From NCBI GenBank assembly GCA_958295665.1, contig OY282559.1:251963461-252027460 (forward strand): a DNA stretch of 64,000 bases, written 5' to 3'. Both the position numbers and the translations under genes were made by a program. The DNA is from Tipula vernalis. Lineage: Eukaryota > Arthropoda > Insecta > Diptera > Tipulidae. Under the pieces are notes generated by a model, which worked only from the letters and a program-made list of their open reading frames with translations, was not told the DNA's origin and did not search any database. Below, piece after piece: positions 46,746-58,305 of the stretch; the stretch's first letter is position 1, and each line of letters begins with the position of its first letter.

Positions 46746-47710
46746 TTGTTTTAAATTAATATAATATCAATTTCCAAAAAATCAATAATTAATTGAAAAC
46801 ACAACGGCTTATATTTTAAAAATGAGAGAATATTCTTTTTATTCTACCTATTGATGTAGATCGAAAAGAATACATTCCGAAACCCATTATTGGAATAATA
46901 TAAAGAAACGATAACTATTTAGTTTTGAGTTTTCGATCGCCATTACGTATTTTTGGGTTCAAGAATTTTTTTAAATAAATAAATAGCTAAACAAATAATT
47001 AACGTCCGAGTTTGATTTAGAAAAATATAATTTGTTGCTTAGTATTTTTTTTTTAGAATAAAAAAAAATACTTAAGAAACTATTATTTTTTTAGAAAAAA
47101 AAATTGCAAAAAAATGTTTCATTAAATTCATTTCGCTAAAAATGTTACGTTATTATTTCACTAATCACGTGAAATAAATGCAACACCTCAAGTGAATAGT
47201 TTACGAACTACTACCACATTGATAACTCCTCTAAAAAAGTCTAATTATCATAGGACGGGAACGACATAATTGCTTCGTTATAGCAGCACCAAACTGTTAC
47301 GTTTACGAAGAGTTGTATGAACAAAATTCTTCACTAGTGTTACGTAAACGTAACATCTTGTTTGACGGGACATTACAAAAATTTATACAGTAGATAAGTA
47401 TACTTTAAAGCTAACGATCGCGTATAAAAACGCATGAATTTTAGACATTAAGTTAGCAGTCAATTAGGAACTGGTGAAGGACGAATGTTCGAAACCGGCA
47501 TTCCATAAATAAATATTTATTATCACAATAATGAACGTCTGATTTTTTAAATAATTTTGTATATATTTGGAGTATTAACAAATTTTTTTAAAGTGTGTTT
47601 AATTTATTAATTTTAAATATGTATATTGATAATTAAATTTTAGATCGCAAATTTTTAAAAATTATATATAAAAAAAAATTGTGTTTTAGAATTACAGGAG
47701 TTTACTGTTA

Positions 47711-48023
47711 ATTGCTGGGTTCCATTTTACGTGGCAAAGTACACACAAGCACTTCTGACTGCACGCAGCTACTCTTGCTAAATTTTATGAGTAGCTTGCC
47801 TTTTGAATTTATAGCGACTTCGTCATCAGAATATTTAGTACAACTAATCGGTAAGAAATCGCTGATCAATTTTCAAATTAATAATTAATTTTCCAACTTT
47901 ATATATTGCACGTAAATTTTTTTAAATTAAATTTTATTTTCGCAACTAATTTTCTGCGTTCCATTTACCATCTACTCCCAAGTACTTATTTGTACTTTGC
48001 CACGTCAAATGGAACGCAGCAAT
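47711..48023. mobile_element. 313-bp MITE with ATTGCTG ends, TA-flanked
   Basis: Left ATTGCTGGGTTCCATTTTAC and right complement of ATTGCTGCGTTCCATTTGAC, pairing through GTGGCAAAGTAC. TA at 47709-47710 and 48024-48025. Noncoding. Confidence 0.8.
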
Positions 48024-48324
48024 TATAGATAATCTAACAAAAATATGAACCATAAGTGATTGTAAGTACTTGCGGTGGTCGATTGCAAGACCACTATTAT
48101 CAAAATGGAAGGAAGTTTGTTTGTTTTTTAAATTTGCTCAGGTCAGATCTTAAAAGGAAGTTATGAGTTAGTAAATTTTATTTTCGTGCACCTTATAATC
48201 ATTTTTATGAAATCCTCAATATAATAATTTTTATGAAAATTTTAAATTTTTTAATGTCAATTTTTAATAGCGCAGTTGGTCGAACTAACAATTATTAAAC
48301 AAATTAAGTTTTAGCATTAATTCG

Positions 48325-48690
48325 ATTATTTTCACATCTCAAAATTATCTAAAAAATTAATTATTATTAATACTCATATCAGAATTATTTTTCGGATATT
48401 TTCCGTTATAAAATAGAAAATTAAAAAATTCTCTACCATAAAATCACCATGCTATTAAAATTATTAGTCTGTGCGAGAAATATTTTTTATCGTACACAAT
48501 ATTTATGCAGATGTGTTAGTTGAAATGATCTCGATTTGATACTTTTTAACCATTATTATGGCGATCCACTAATGCAGATACACATTTTTTGTATGTTAAA
48601 TCTTGACTGACTTCGTTTTGTTTCTTCGTTCACACAACAACCCATTTTATATTTTTATCTCCCTTTATTTTGACTGAAAAAGCATAACGT
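48325..48690. repeat. Dispersed repeat, copy 2
   Basis: Colinear with 33420-33845 (see there), same orientation. Diverged by many substitutions and small gaps. Confidence 0.65.
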
Positions 48691-48777
48691 CAAAATCGCC
48701 TGTAATCTTGTCAAAATATAAAAAACTAGAAAATTGCAAATATAAAATCTAAAAAATTCATTTTCGATGCAATATTA

Positions 48778-49290
48778 AGTACTTTTCATACCAGGCGCCT
48801 CGGCTTTGAGCTTCGTAAATAAAAATTTTGTATTTCGTTTTTTAACTATGTAAATTAGTTTTATTCGATTAATACCGTTTAATTTTATAGTAATAAATTC
48901 AATTTGTTGAAAAATAATTTATTTTTAAGTGATAATTTAAAAAAAAACAAAATATATTACAATGAAGTTATCTACAAAGCCAAGGCAATGCGTTCCACAC
49001 TCGACTGCGAGATTTTAAAGTAGTACAAAGCGAAGTGCTTTCTCAGCATAACCTACAAATCACATTTTTTGCACAAATATTTCATACTTATCAAAAAATC
49101 TAGCTCATATGTACGTTACAAATTTAGAATACCTCAGTTCTTGCTGTAATTCACGTGTAAAATAGACCTAAATAAAATATTTGATAGCAATCGAATGTTC
49201 AAAGCCAACGCTACCGGTATGAAAGCGTCTCAGCTTCGCATTTGTGGTAACTAAATATTTCGAGGCGAGGCGCCTGGTATGAAAAGTACT
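48778..49290. mobile_element. 513-bp MITE with TTA duplications (PIF/Harbinger type)
   Basis: Ends AGTACTTTTCATACCAGGCG and its exact complement, about 25 bp. TTA at 48775-48777 and 49291-49293. Noncoding. Different terminal sequence from the TTA-flanked element at 41884-42504. Confidence 0.85.
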
Positions 49291-49387
49291 TTAATGTCGT
49301 TTTCGATTGGATCGCATAAAGCACTCAGTAGAAAAATTTGCTTGTTTTGCTTTTAGTTTGTTCGATTGAAGAAGAAACGTTGTTCTG

Positions 49388-49849
49388 TGGCCCTATTCTG
49401 GTAATTCCCGGGGAAGGTAAATAATTTTTTTTACAGCAGTTATTCCCAGACAGATATTTCCAACTTTTAATTCCCCATTTTCCTAAAGTAGATTCTGTCA
49501 ATTGGGGAAAAAATATACAGGGGAAATAAATTTAGATCAAAATTATTATAATAACTCTTAATACTATCTTTAAAATTATTAGGTAATTTAATCCTTACAA
49601 ACAATATTAATAATATTAATTATTAATATCAACTACGTATAAACAAACATTTTCGTTAAAAATCTATTCCCCATCAATTCTTTCATAAAATCGGTGTGGA
49701 ACAACAAACGTCAAAACTGCTGTAATTGGGAATAATTTTTTCCCAATAAAAAATCTTTCCCTAACACCAGAATACGCTTTGGGGAAAGGGAATAATACTG
49801 CAACAAAATTTAAAATGTCTATACCCCGGGAATTACCAGAATAGGCCCA
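49388..49849. mobile_element. 462-bp MITE with TGG[C/G]CCTATTCTGG ends
   Basis: Ends TGGCCCTATTCTGGTAATTC and the complement of TGGGCCTATTCTGGTAATTC, followed by CCCGGGG. CTG is present on both sides (49385-49387, 49850-49852). A paralogous uninterrupted site at about 58497-58515 (complement of CGTTGTTCTGAGGGCCAAAT) supports these borders. Confidence 0.75.
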
Positions 49850-50294
49850 CTGAGGGCCAAATATTTTTGCTCGAGAAATTTTTAGAAATCTCAATTTTTC
49901 CGTAGATTTACCCCTCTTTTATATAAATATATTTGTAGGTTTATTCTGGTTCTGTAATTTGGCTGATTGGCTGCCGTTTTCACTTTGAAAACTTATTATG
50001 GAAAACGAATTTTTTAGATTTTATGTTTCCAATTTTCTAGTTTGACAGATAATCCACAAACATAAAAGAAATAAATGAGTTGTTCTTATTCGATTGACGC
50101 AGAAATTGAGATTGCTTTTCCATAGCGAAAAATTATTAAAATCCATATTTTATCCATATTTATAATTACCTGATAAATACTACTTGAAGTAATATAACAA
50201 AAAATATAAAAATAAAACACACTATGACCGCAGCCTAAACAAATTTAATTTGAAAAAAAAATTCAAACAAGCCTATACACTGACATGTTTGTAC

Positions 50295-51099
50295 TGTTAA
50301 AATTACAATTTGCTATCTATAGGTAAAATATAATATTACCGATTTTCCATCGTCGTAGTATGGTGGTTTGGCGTCTATTGGCGGGGGGGATCAAAGTTGA
50401 GTAGATTAATCTACCAGCTCCGTAACCTTCCAGTAGGGTGCGCATCACGTGTGCTGTTCTAGTCTTGTCATTAGGCAGCTGCGTGATGGGTACAATTGTG
50501 TAAGGGGTAACCTGTTCACAATTCGCAAGTGTACGTACTGCCTCCTCGTGGCAACCACTGGTAACTAAGGCCACTTGGCACATCTTTGGCCATTTGGCAA
50601 AGGCTAAAGTACGGCGCTAAAGGAGAAAACCTTGACAAAAAACCCTAATCTAAGGTGGAACAGCATATGCCGAAAGATGAATGGCTGATAGGTTAATCAG
50701 CCCAAAATATGCGGACTCTGGATACCAGGCACCCTCCAGTTTTATTTAGCCTTCCTGTAGTAAAGCTGGGTGACCTACAGGTGATTTGCAATTCCGAGCA
50801 ACTCGTAAGAGTAAAATCAAACGGAATACGGGGCAGGAGTAAGAATATACGGGAGTGGGACAACCCTCTCGAGGTCCTTGAGCTCCAATGCTACCGTCTT
50901 TCTAGCGGAACTACATGCTGTAGTAAACATCTAGGAGGGAGAGCAATAAGCCCAGATATTATGTATCACGTACCGGGAGGCAGTATCGTCAGGTTCATTA
51001 AGAACCTGAATATTGACTGGACGGATAATTAAGCAGGGGCCAGCACAATAGATCTTTTAGGTCGCAGTGCGAAGTGGCTGATCGCCCGCATGGCCCCCC

Positions 51100-51137
<38 letters not shown>

Positions 51138-51272
51138 CGTCGTAGTATAATAGTATTATACTATTATACTAAGACGATGGAAAACCGAAGTTGATAGTTT
51201 AATAGTATAATTATAATATTTTGTTATACTAGCTATCAAAAATATAATAGGTAGCAAATTGTGTTTTTAACA
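50295..51272. mobile_element. Palindromic MITE (TTTTCCATCGTC family) interrupted by a LINE
   Basis: The outer parts TTACAATTTGCTATCTATAG (about 50306) and ATAGGTAGCAAATTGTGTTT (about 51247) are inverted. Inner GATTTTCCATCGTCGTAGTA and its mate AAGACGATGGAAAACCG at 51171 pair as well. Relatives occur at 57086-57160 and 58365-58440. Confidence 0.65.
50362..51137 (+). mobile_element. 5'-truncated non-LTR retroposon with (TAA)n tail
   Basis: The insert ends in about twelve TAA units (51102-51137) and is flanked by an exact 11-bp duplication CGTCGTAGTAT (50351-50361 and 51138-51148). That is a typical LINE-mediated insertion. An 88-aa minus frame (50583-50317) and a 107-aa plus frame (50709-51032) are open but their products are not recognised. 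Opposite coding sense of the two halves would fit a 5' inversion during insertion. Confidence 0.75.
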
Positions 51273-51480
51273 TTGTAAATTTATCTGACAGTGTATTATA
51301 TTATCAATTCGCAAAATTAGCATTCGATTTTTTTGTGGTACCTGCGTAGCTTGTCTAAATATTATCATGGAATTTGCAGTTAATTTTTTGAAATTAACAT
51401 TGTGAAAATCGGCATTTATTTCTAAAAATCATGGAATTAAATAATATCAACGTCAAAATTTTTAAAATGGGAATTATACC

Positions 51481-51953
51481 TATAGAGGGATGTAAAGATG
51501 CTGGTACAGGTGTAAATATATCCTGCTAAATTGTATCTTGTCCTCTATATTACTTCCACAATGGATGAACGTGGAAAGTATGTCCAGCGATATTCTGGAC
51601 GTCAAACGCAATTGTATCCTGCACTCTTCGATTCGTCGAAAATAAATTAATACACTCGAGCATTAGCAATTCATCAAATAAATTTATTTAAAATTATAAT
51701 GATTATTTAAATTATAAAAATAAAATTAATAATAAAGAATACGACGTATTAAAAATGGCTGAAGAAATTTCTTTTATTCGCGATTCATGACAAGAGACTA
51801 ACTAACTTACTCTTCTCTTTTTCTAACCCAAGTTGCCGGAAAATGTATGATTTTTGATAGTAGCGCTCTACGCCGAAACCGCGAACTAAATTGTTCCCTA
51901 TCGTCACGTAGATAAATTCAAGGTTTGGTAATGGGGTAAGTGGTGTCGCCACA
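51481..51953 (-). repeat. 3' LTR of the CsRn1-like element
   Basis: 473 bp, otherwise apparently identical to the 5' LTR. The target TACC lies directly outside at 51477-51480. Confidence 0.93.
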
Positions 51954-51970
51954 CTATCCCACCCCTAGTG
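51954..51970 (-). other. Polypurine tract
   Basis: Minus strand AGGGGTGGGATAG directly adjoins the 3' LTR start; it would prime plus-strand DNA synthesis. Confidence 0.75.
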
Positions 51971-51992
51971 AACGCCGAGAACGATACAAAAA

Positions 51993-54900
51993 CTATCGAA
52001 AACGAACAGGTTTGTTAATTCTCCGCCCCAAACGCGATTTAATATCTTGTTCGTCACATACATTATTGGCAAACGCAACGTGATTTCGGCTCTTAATCGG
52101 AGTACTGTCAGTTGATTTTTCGTTAGGTGGTTCAGTTGACCTACAGTTTGAAAGGAATGGCACTTCCGGCTCCTCATAACGCGATGGCTCGTCAGTTGTT
52201 TCAGTAAAGCAAGGTTTCAAGCGGTTAATGGATACAGTGGATTCAACACCTTTTACCAATAAAGTAAAATACTTATCGTTTCGTTTGATTACCTGAAAGG
52301 GTCCTTCGTAGGGTGGTTGGAGTGCCGCTCGTACCGCGTCCGTTCGAACTAACACATGATCGCACGTTGCCAAATCCTTAAATACAAAAATCTGCCCCTT
52401 TTTGTGGTTGGAAGCCGTCGCTGGATGTAAAGCTTTAAATTTGGCTCGGAGTTGCGTTACGAATTCGGATCGAGATTGATCGCTTTTTGGCTGAATAAAA
52501 TCGTGCGGGAGTCGTAAATTTTCTCCGTAGACTAATTCTGCGGAAGTGCTTTTAAAATCTTCTCGGAAAGCTGACCTGAGGCCGAGAAGCACTAGAGGAA
52601 GAGACTTCGTCCATTGAGTTTCAGCAGCGCACATGATTGCGCTCTTCAAACTGCGATGCCAACGCTCGATCATGCCGTTACAGGCCGGGTTGTACGCTGT
52701 GGTACGTCTGTGTTTAATCCCCAGAGCTTTTGATAGTTCCTCGTAGAGAGTGGATTCGAACTGTCCGCCTCTATCCGTAACGATTGTCGATGGAACTCCG
52801 AACCTACTAATCCACGTCTTTAAGAGAGCATCTGCGACGGTTTCTGCCTTCATATTGGGAATAGGTGTGGCCTCTGGCCAACGCGTAAAACGATCTATCA
52901 TAGTCAGACAAAACGTTTGACCCTCGGATGGTGGTAACGGTCCTATTAGGTCTATATGAATTTCGGAAAAACGTTCGCTGGTTGGCGAGTATATACCCGT
53001 TTTGCTTTTAACGTGCCGTGAAATCTTGCATTTTTGACATTGTAGGCAACATTTGGCCCAATTTCTTACTTCCTTGTTCATAGACGGCCAAACGAACTTA
53101 ATTGCGACTTCTTTAGCTGTGCGTCGTATCCCCGGATGCGATACGTTATGCACTGATTCGAAAACTTGCCGTCGAAAGTTCTTGGGGACGAAAGGACGAG
53201 CTGTCCCGGTTGAAACGTCACATGTTATTTGTTTCTCCGTCCCAAAAATCGGAAATTCTTCAAATTTTAGAGTGCTTTGCGAACGGATAAGTTCAGAGAG
53301 TTCGTCATCTTTCGTCTGTTCTTGGGCCATCTCGATGTAATCAACACAGCTGTAGACATTCACTGCATCGATGCGTGAAAGAGCGTCCGCCACAATATTT
53401 TCGCGCCCGGAAATATGACGGATGTCGGATGTGTATTGAGCTATGAGGTCTAAATGTCTGCGTTGTCTGGGAGACGCCTTTTCGGGATTTTGGAGTAAAG
53501 CAAACGTTAGAGGTTTGTGATCGGAGAACAAAATAAATTCTCTCCCTTCCACGAAATATTTAAAATGCTTAATCGCCGCATAAGCCGCCAACAATTCTCG
53601 ATCATACGTGCTGTATCGAGTTTCGGCGTCGTTAAGTTTTCTTGAGAAGAAGCATATTGGTTGCCAACCATCTAACGAATATTGCTGCAGCACCGCGCCT
53701 AATGCTACTGCAGAAGCGTCCACCATGATGGCGATTTTCGAGTTTGCTGACGGATGTGCTAGTTGCGTCGCTTCGGCGAGACGTAATTTGCACGTATTGA
53801 ACGACTTAATAGATTCCTCGCTCCAAACCAGTGTCGCGTTTTCTTTCTTCTTAAGACCTTTCAGGAAAGCGTATAAATTAGCTTGATCATGGGCCGCTTT
53901 AGGCAGAAAAATTCGATAGTAATTGATCATGCCCAAAAAACGTTGCAATCCTTTGGACGTGGAAGGCATTGGAAAATTTGAAATTGTTTCAACGCGAGAC
54001 TTATCCGGAGAGATTCCCTTTGCTGTTATGTTAAATCCGAGAAAACTTATTTCTTGAACTGCGAAAACGCACTTATTAAGGTTAATTACCAAACCTGCGT
54101 TGCTTAATTTTTGAAAAACGATTCTTAGATGCTTAACATGATCATCCATGGTCTTCGAAGCGATTAACAGATCGTCTATATAAGGGAAAACGAAAGGTAC
54201 GTCACGAAATATAGAATGTATAAGCCGCTGGAATGTTTGAGCCGCATTTCGTAGACCAAATGTCATACGAGGGAACTCAAACAATCCAAACGGTGTACAT
54301 ATCGCCGTTTTTTCAACGTCTTTAGGCTCGACCGGAACCTGATGATAGGCTCGAATGAGATCAACCTTAGCAAAATATTCGCATGACTCGAGCTGATGCG
54401 TGAAATCGGTAATGAATGGTATTGGATAGCGGTCGGGCTTGGTTTTTTCGTTTAAAGCGCGGTAGTCACCGCAAAGTCGCCAGTTACCATCCTTTTTTTT
54501 AACGATGTGGAGTGGACTGGCCCAATTACTTTTTGACGGCCTGCATACACCTTGTTTTAACCAAATTTCGATCTCTGTTTTTGCTATTTGCATTTTTTCG
54601 GTACCTAAACGACGACCTTTCGCACTGCATGGTGGACCTGTTGTCTCGATGCAATGAGTGACGTTATGTTTAGCTGTATTTAAAGTCGTTGTCTCCTGAC
54701 ATATCGATTTAAATTCGGATAGCAACTTCATAATTTCTGAAGGAAATGCACCGGCCCTGATTGCCGTTATACCGTATGACGGTATTGAAATTGGCTTGCC
54801 TTTAACGACTAACAATGTAGTGGGATCGACAAGTTTTTGGTTTTTAATGTCGACCAACAGTCCTGAATGTGAAAGAAAATCCGCGCCGAGAATGCAGCGA

Positions 54901-55183
54901 TCGACATTAGCTATTATAAATTTCCAAACTATTGGTCTGCGTAACCCTATATTGATAATTAAATTTTTGCTACCGAATGTGTCTATTGTAGATGTATTTG
55001 CGGCGTACAATTTGTACGATGACACATTAGATTTTTCGAGCGATGTTGGCGGTATTACTGAGATTTCGGCTCCAGTATCTATCAGGAATTGTAACTTGCT
55101 ATCGGTATCAACAATAATGAGTCGGCAATTAGAACTTTGGTTAACCTCACTTGCCGAACACAGTGAGGCACCTAATGGTTTTT
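51993..55183 (-). CDS. Pol polyprotein (protease, RT, RNase H, integrase)
   Basis: Open from the frameshift site to 51993, about 1060 aa, without a break; an internal ATG lies at 55025. Protease: an IDTGAE active site shortly after the frame start and ILGADFL downstream. [44 protein letters not shown]. RNase [31 protein letters not shown] and FSDHKPL. Integrase: H-H-C-C finger ([23 protein letters not shown]), core [25 protein letters not shown] and the Glu in [12 protein letters not shown]. No chromodomain is evident. All key catalytic residues seem present, so the element may be active. Confidence 0.93.
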
Positions 55184-56068
55184 TGACTGGTAGGAATTGT
55201 CGTTGTTGGTGCCGAAACTACAGGGCTTTAAACACTTTAGTGCTTTCGCACCAAACCGATAATGATACCAGCATAACGGGTGCTTTTGAACCTGAATTTT
55301 TGATCGTGATGCGCTACGATTGCGTGATCTGTCATGCGTCGTATTTCGCTGACGACCCGGAATGGAATTGCGACCACTGAACGTTGGTGTGCCCGCAGAG
55401 AATCGTGATCTGACTAACTCCTCGACGCGATCTGACAAAGCGTCAATCCGTGCAGTTACATTTACTTGTGAGTTAGTGTCACTATTAAGACCAGAATGGA
55501 ATGTGTGAATGCCCGCAGGCTTATTAACATCCATTATTTTGTCGGCTGTCGTTGCTACTTTTGATAACTCGTCGTCTTCCAAACACGATAAAATTGCTTG
55601 TGTGTGAGTTGGTAGCCGTTGCAACCACAAGTTCTTGAGCACCGCTTCGGTAATTTGATTTTCGGATAATGATTCCATTTCCCGAAGGAGCTGGGATGGC
55701 TTTTTATCACCGAGTTGCAGACCGGATAATAGGCGATCGAGCTTAATTTTAGCTGAGTCGGAAAGTCGTTCGATCACCGCTGCCTTGAGAGCGTTATATT
55801 TTCCGGATGGTGGGGGTTTTAGTATTTTGTCACGTACGCATTTAACCGTGTCGGGGTCTAAAGCCGCGATCAGATGTCCGTACTTCGTTGCGTCGACGGA
55901 AATGCCACCTATTTCAAACTGAGCCTCCAGTTGCGTGAACCAAATCTCGGGATCATCCCGATTAAAAGGCGAATATTTGATTGATACTTTATAAATATTG
56001 GTCGTGTTTAAGTTACTGACTGGAGATTTTACCGTGTTAGTTTTCGATTCGTTTTCGTCGGATGACAT
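55172..56068 (-). CDS. Gag protein of the CsRn1-like element
   Basis: 298 aa, open from ATG at 56068. The capsid part has [20 protein letters not shown] (residues about 34-53), the usual start of the CsRn1/Kabuki gag fold, and later [20 protein letters not shown]. Near the C terminus the knuckle is not CCHC but [18 protein letters not shown], that is C-x2-H-x9-C-x3-C as visible, corresponding to the unusual Cys/His finger reported for this clade. A basic Arg/Ser-rich segment precedes it. It packages element RNA into virus-like particles. It ends in TAG just after the slippery heptamer. Confidence 0.92.
   Translation of the reverse strand: MSSDENESKTNTVKSPVSNLNTTNIYKVSIKYSPFNRDDPEIWFTQLEAQFEIGGISVDATKYGHLIAALDPDTVKCVRDKILKPPPSGKYNALKAAVIERLSDSAKIKLDRLLSGLQLGDKKPSQLLREMESLSENQITEAVLKNLWLQRLPTHTQAILSCLEDDELSKVATTADKIMDVNKPAGIHTFHSGLNSDTNSQVNVTARIDALSDRVEELVRSRFSAGTPTFSGRNSIPGRQRNTTHDRSRNRSASRSKIQVQKHPLCWYHYRFGAKALKCLKPCSFGTNNDNSYQSKNH
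55178..55184 (-). promoter_or_regulatory. -1 ribosomal frameshift site, A AAA AAC
   Basis: In the gag frame the minus strand reads ...TCA AAA AAC CAT TAG, so the canonical heptamer A_AAA_AAC lies one codon before the gag stop. Pol is in the -1 frame relative to gag, as required. A downstream stem or pseudoknot was not modelled. Confidence 0.85.
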
Positions 56069-56534
56069 TTTGAATTTATCGAACTCGTAATAAAAATAAA
56101 CTTTATATCGTTATGCCGTAATAAATCCGCCCGAATAAATTTAAAAAAAATTTTTGCAACTTGAGTTTAACCAAAATAAAAGAAATTTACTCACCCTTAG
56201 TTAAGTTAAATTCCGTCGTGTACGGAAATTATACAATGTTGTTTTAATCTAAAATAGAAATGCACTAATGTATATTAAATTGACGATGCACTGCTGGCGT
56301 ATTTGGCTGTGCTAACCAAGCTTCGACTTCGACCTCGGTGCGTCTTGCTGTCGGTACACGTGCTTTTAGGTTATGTTTCGATCCCCGTCGAGTGCGCGTA
56401 TGATTTTGCGCGACAATTGTTGAGATCGGTGCACGTGTTTTTAGGTTATGTCTCGATCCCCAACGAGTGCGTGTAAAATTTGCACGATATTCGTTATTGA
56501 AGTCACCAATTATACACTTCGGAATTTCCCATTA

Positions 56535-56554
56535 ATCACGTCGGTCGGTCACCA
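56535..56554 (-). other. Primer-binding site, tRNA-Trp-like
   Basis: On the minus strand, two bases after the LTR, TGGTGACCGACCGACGTGAT resembles the complement of the 3' end of tRNA-Trp, the primer known for the CsRn1 clade, with a small insertion in the middle. Confidence 0.7.
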
Positions 56555-56556
56555 AT

Positions 56557-57030
56557 TATAGAGGGATGTAAAGATGCTGGTACAGGTGTAAATATATCCT
56601 GCTAAATTGTATCTTGTCCTCTATATTACTTCCACAATGGATGAACGTGGAAAGTATGTCCAGCGATATTCTGGACGTCAAACGCAATTGTATCCTGCAC
56701 TCTTCGATTCGTCGAAAATAAATTAATACACTCGAGCATTAGCAATTCAATCAAATAAATTTATTTAAAATTATAATGATTATTTAAATTATAAAAATAA
56801 AATTAATAATAAAGAATACGACGTATTAAAAATGGCTGAAGAAATTTCTTTTATTCGCGATTCATGACAAGAGACTAACTAACTTACTCTTCTCTTTTTC
56901 TAACCCAAGTTGCCGGAAAATGTATGATTTTTGATAGTAGCGCTCTACGCCGAAACCGCGAACTAAATTGTTCCCTATCGTCACGTAGATAAATTCAAGG
57001 TTTGGTAATGGGGTAAGTGGTGTCGCCACA
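56557..57030 (-). repeat. 5' LTR of the CsRn1-like element
   Basis: 474 bp. On the minus strand it begins TGTGGCGACACC and ends CATCCCTCTATA. It has one additional A in AGCAATTCAATC compared with the other LTR. Confidence 0.93.
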
Positions 57031-57194
57031 TACCTACGTTCACATAAAAAAAAAACTATAATTGGTGCTAACTTCATCGTGTGCGATGGAAAACCGACAA
57101 GGAATAATAGTATAATAGTATTATACTATTATGGTATTATACTATTGACGATGGAAAATCGGTATATATTATATTTTTGATAGCTAGTAAATGA

Positions 57195-58305
57195 GTACGT
57201 TTATGCTTAGGGTTAACCTGGTTTGATTCTAGGTTATCTTTTACTATAAACGGAGTCGAGTCATCTTGTAGTTAACTCAACTCGACCTAAAAAATTTCTA
57301 GGGTCCAGTCAAGTTAACTCTAAAATCATTCACTATAAACGGAGTGGAATCGAAAAATAAAAACAACAAAAAATAATAATAAAAAGACACCATTTTCAGT
57401 TGAAGAAAAATATTTCGATAAAATAAAAAAAAAATTAATAAATTCCAAATCCAAATAAAATTATTTGGATTTAACGAAACTCTACCCTAATACGCGTTTC
57501 CCATACCATGCGTACTATGAGTACGTTTATGCTTAGGCCACAGAAGAAAGATTAACCAGAATAGACATTGCGTGGATCAAATTTTTTTTTTCATCTTACC
57601 TTCTTTTTTGGACATTGAAGTATAATTATTTTCGATTAGGAATTTTTTGAATATTTAATACAAATTATGCTGTCAAAACAAAACTTGACAAATAATTTCA
57701 CTAACTATACTGTTAAGGATTCTCAATTTTTATTATTTCAAATAAAAACCAGTAAACCAAAGAATACATAACCCAACTTTCTCTTACCTTCGGCAAATCA
57801 AGGTCAAAAAAATGAGTCCAAATTTTTCCATACAAAAACAGCGTTATGACTGTTCTGGTTAATCTTTCTTCTGTGCTTAGGCTTCAACCTGGTTTGAACC
57901 TAGGTTATCTTTTACTATAAACGGAGTCGAGTCATCTTGTAGTTAACTCTAGGGTCGAGTCGAGTTAACTCTAAAAACATCCACTATAAACGGAGTCGAG
58001 TCGAAAAATAAAAACAACAAAAAATAATAATAAAAAGACACCATTTTGAGTTCTTAATTCGTGTGGGTATCTCCGATTTTTGTGTGGCAATAAAACTTTG
58101 TTATTTTGTTTTTATAAAATTCAGAAAATAATACAAGAAAAAACATATAAACATCAGATAGTTAATGATTTTTTTTTGACGTTTCTGACTCGGCTTCAAC
58201 CTACTACGATTTGACTCTGCAGTATAAACGATAAAAAAGGTAACTACAAGATGATCCAAAGTTAACTAAAAGATGACTCGACGCGGAGCATAAACATACT
58301 CAATG
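57195..58305. mobile_element. ~1.1-kb TIR element with internal direct duplication
   Basis: GAGTACGTTTATGCTTAGG at about 57192 pairs with AGCATAAACATACTC at about 58288. Inside, a ~180-bp segment (ACTATAAACGGAGTCGAGTC, GTAGTTAACTC, AAAGACACCATTTT) is present twice in direct orientation, at 57225-57400 and 57895-58045. The duplication suggests one copy inserted in another, since the end word recurs at 57519. Confidence 0.65.
57539..57875. mobile_element. 337-bp MITE, CACAGAA family, copy 1 (7-bp duplication)
   Basis: Ends CACAGAAGAAAGATTAACCA and its complement, flanked by CTTAGGC at 57532-57538 and 57876-57882. It interrupts the repeat unit whose uninterrupted form is at about 57200-57225. 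Copy 2 lies at 63517-63845. Confidence 0.88.

Larger units (their letters stand above)
43296..48104. mobile_element. Inverted-repeat-bounded block containing a Harbinger element
   Basis: GAGGCTTTCCAATCGACCAC at about 43297 has an inverted partner ending about 48104 (CGGTGGTCGATTGCAAGACC), sharing AATCGACCACCGCAAG exactly. Outside these, 43200-43240 (AGATCTGACCTGACCAAATT) and 48105-48150 are also inverted. Terminal sequence resembles the MITE at 10265-10720. Either a large element of that family captured other transposons, or two opposing copies flank them. Confidence 0.5.
51481..57030 (-). mobile_element. Ty3/Gypsy retrotransposon, CsRn1-like clade, apparently full length
   Basis: About 5.55 kb between direct LTRs, flanked by TACC at 51477-51480 and 57031-57034. 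From 5' to 3' on the minus strand: LTR, tRNA-Trp-like primer site, gag, -1 frameshift site, pol (protease, RT, RNase H, integrase), polypurine tract, LTR. No env. Both coding frames are open and the LTRs differ by what looks like one base, so insertion is recent. Confidence 0.93.

Noticed and set aside
54796..55380. 194-aa plus open frame
   Set aside because: It lies antisense to the well-supported gag/pol overlap of the CsRn1-like element and matches nothing recognisable.
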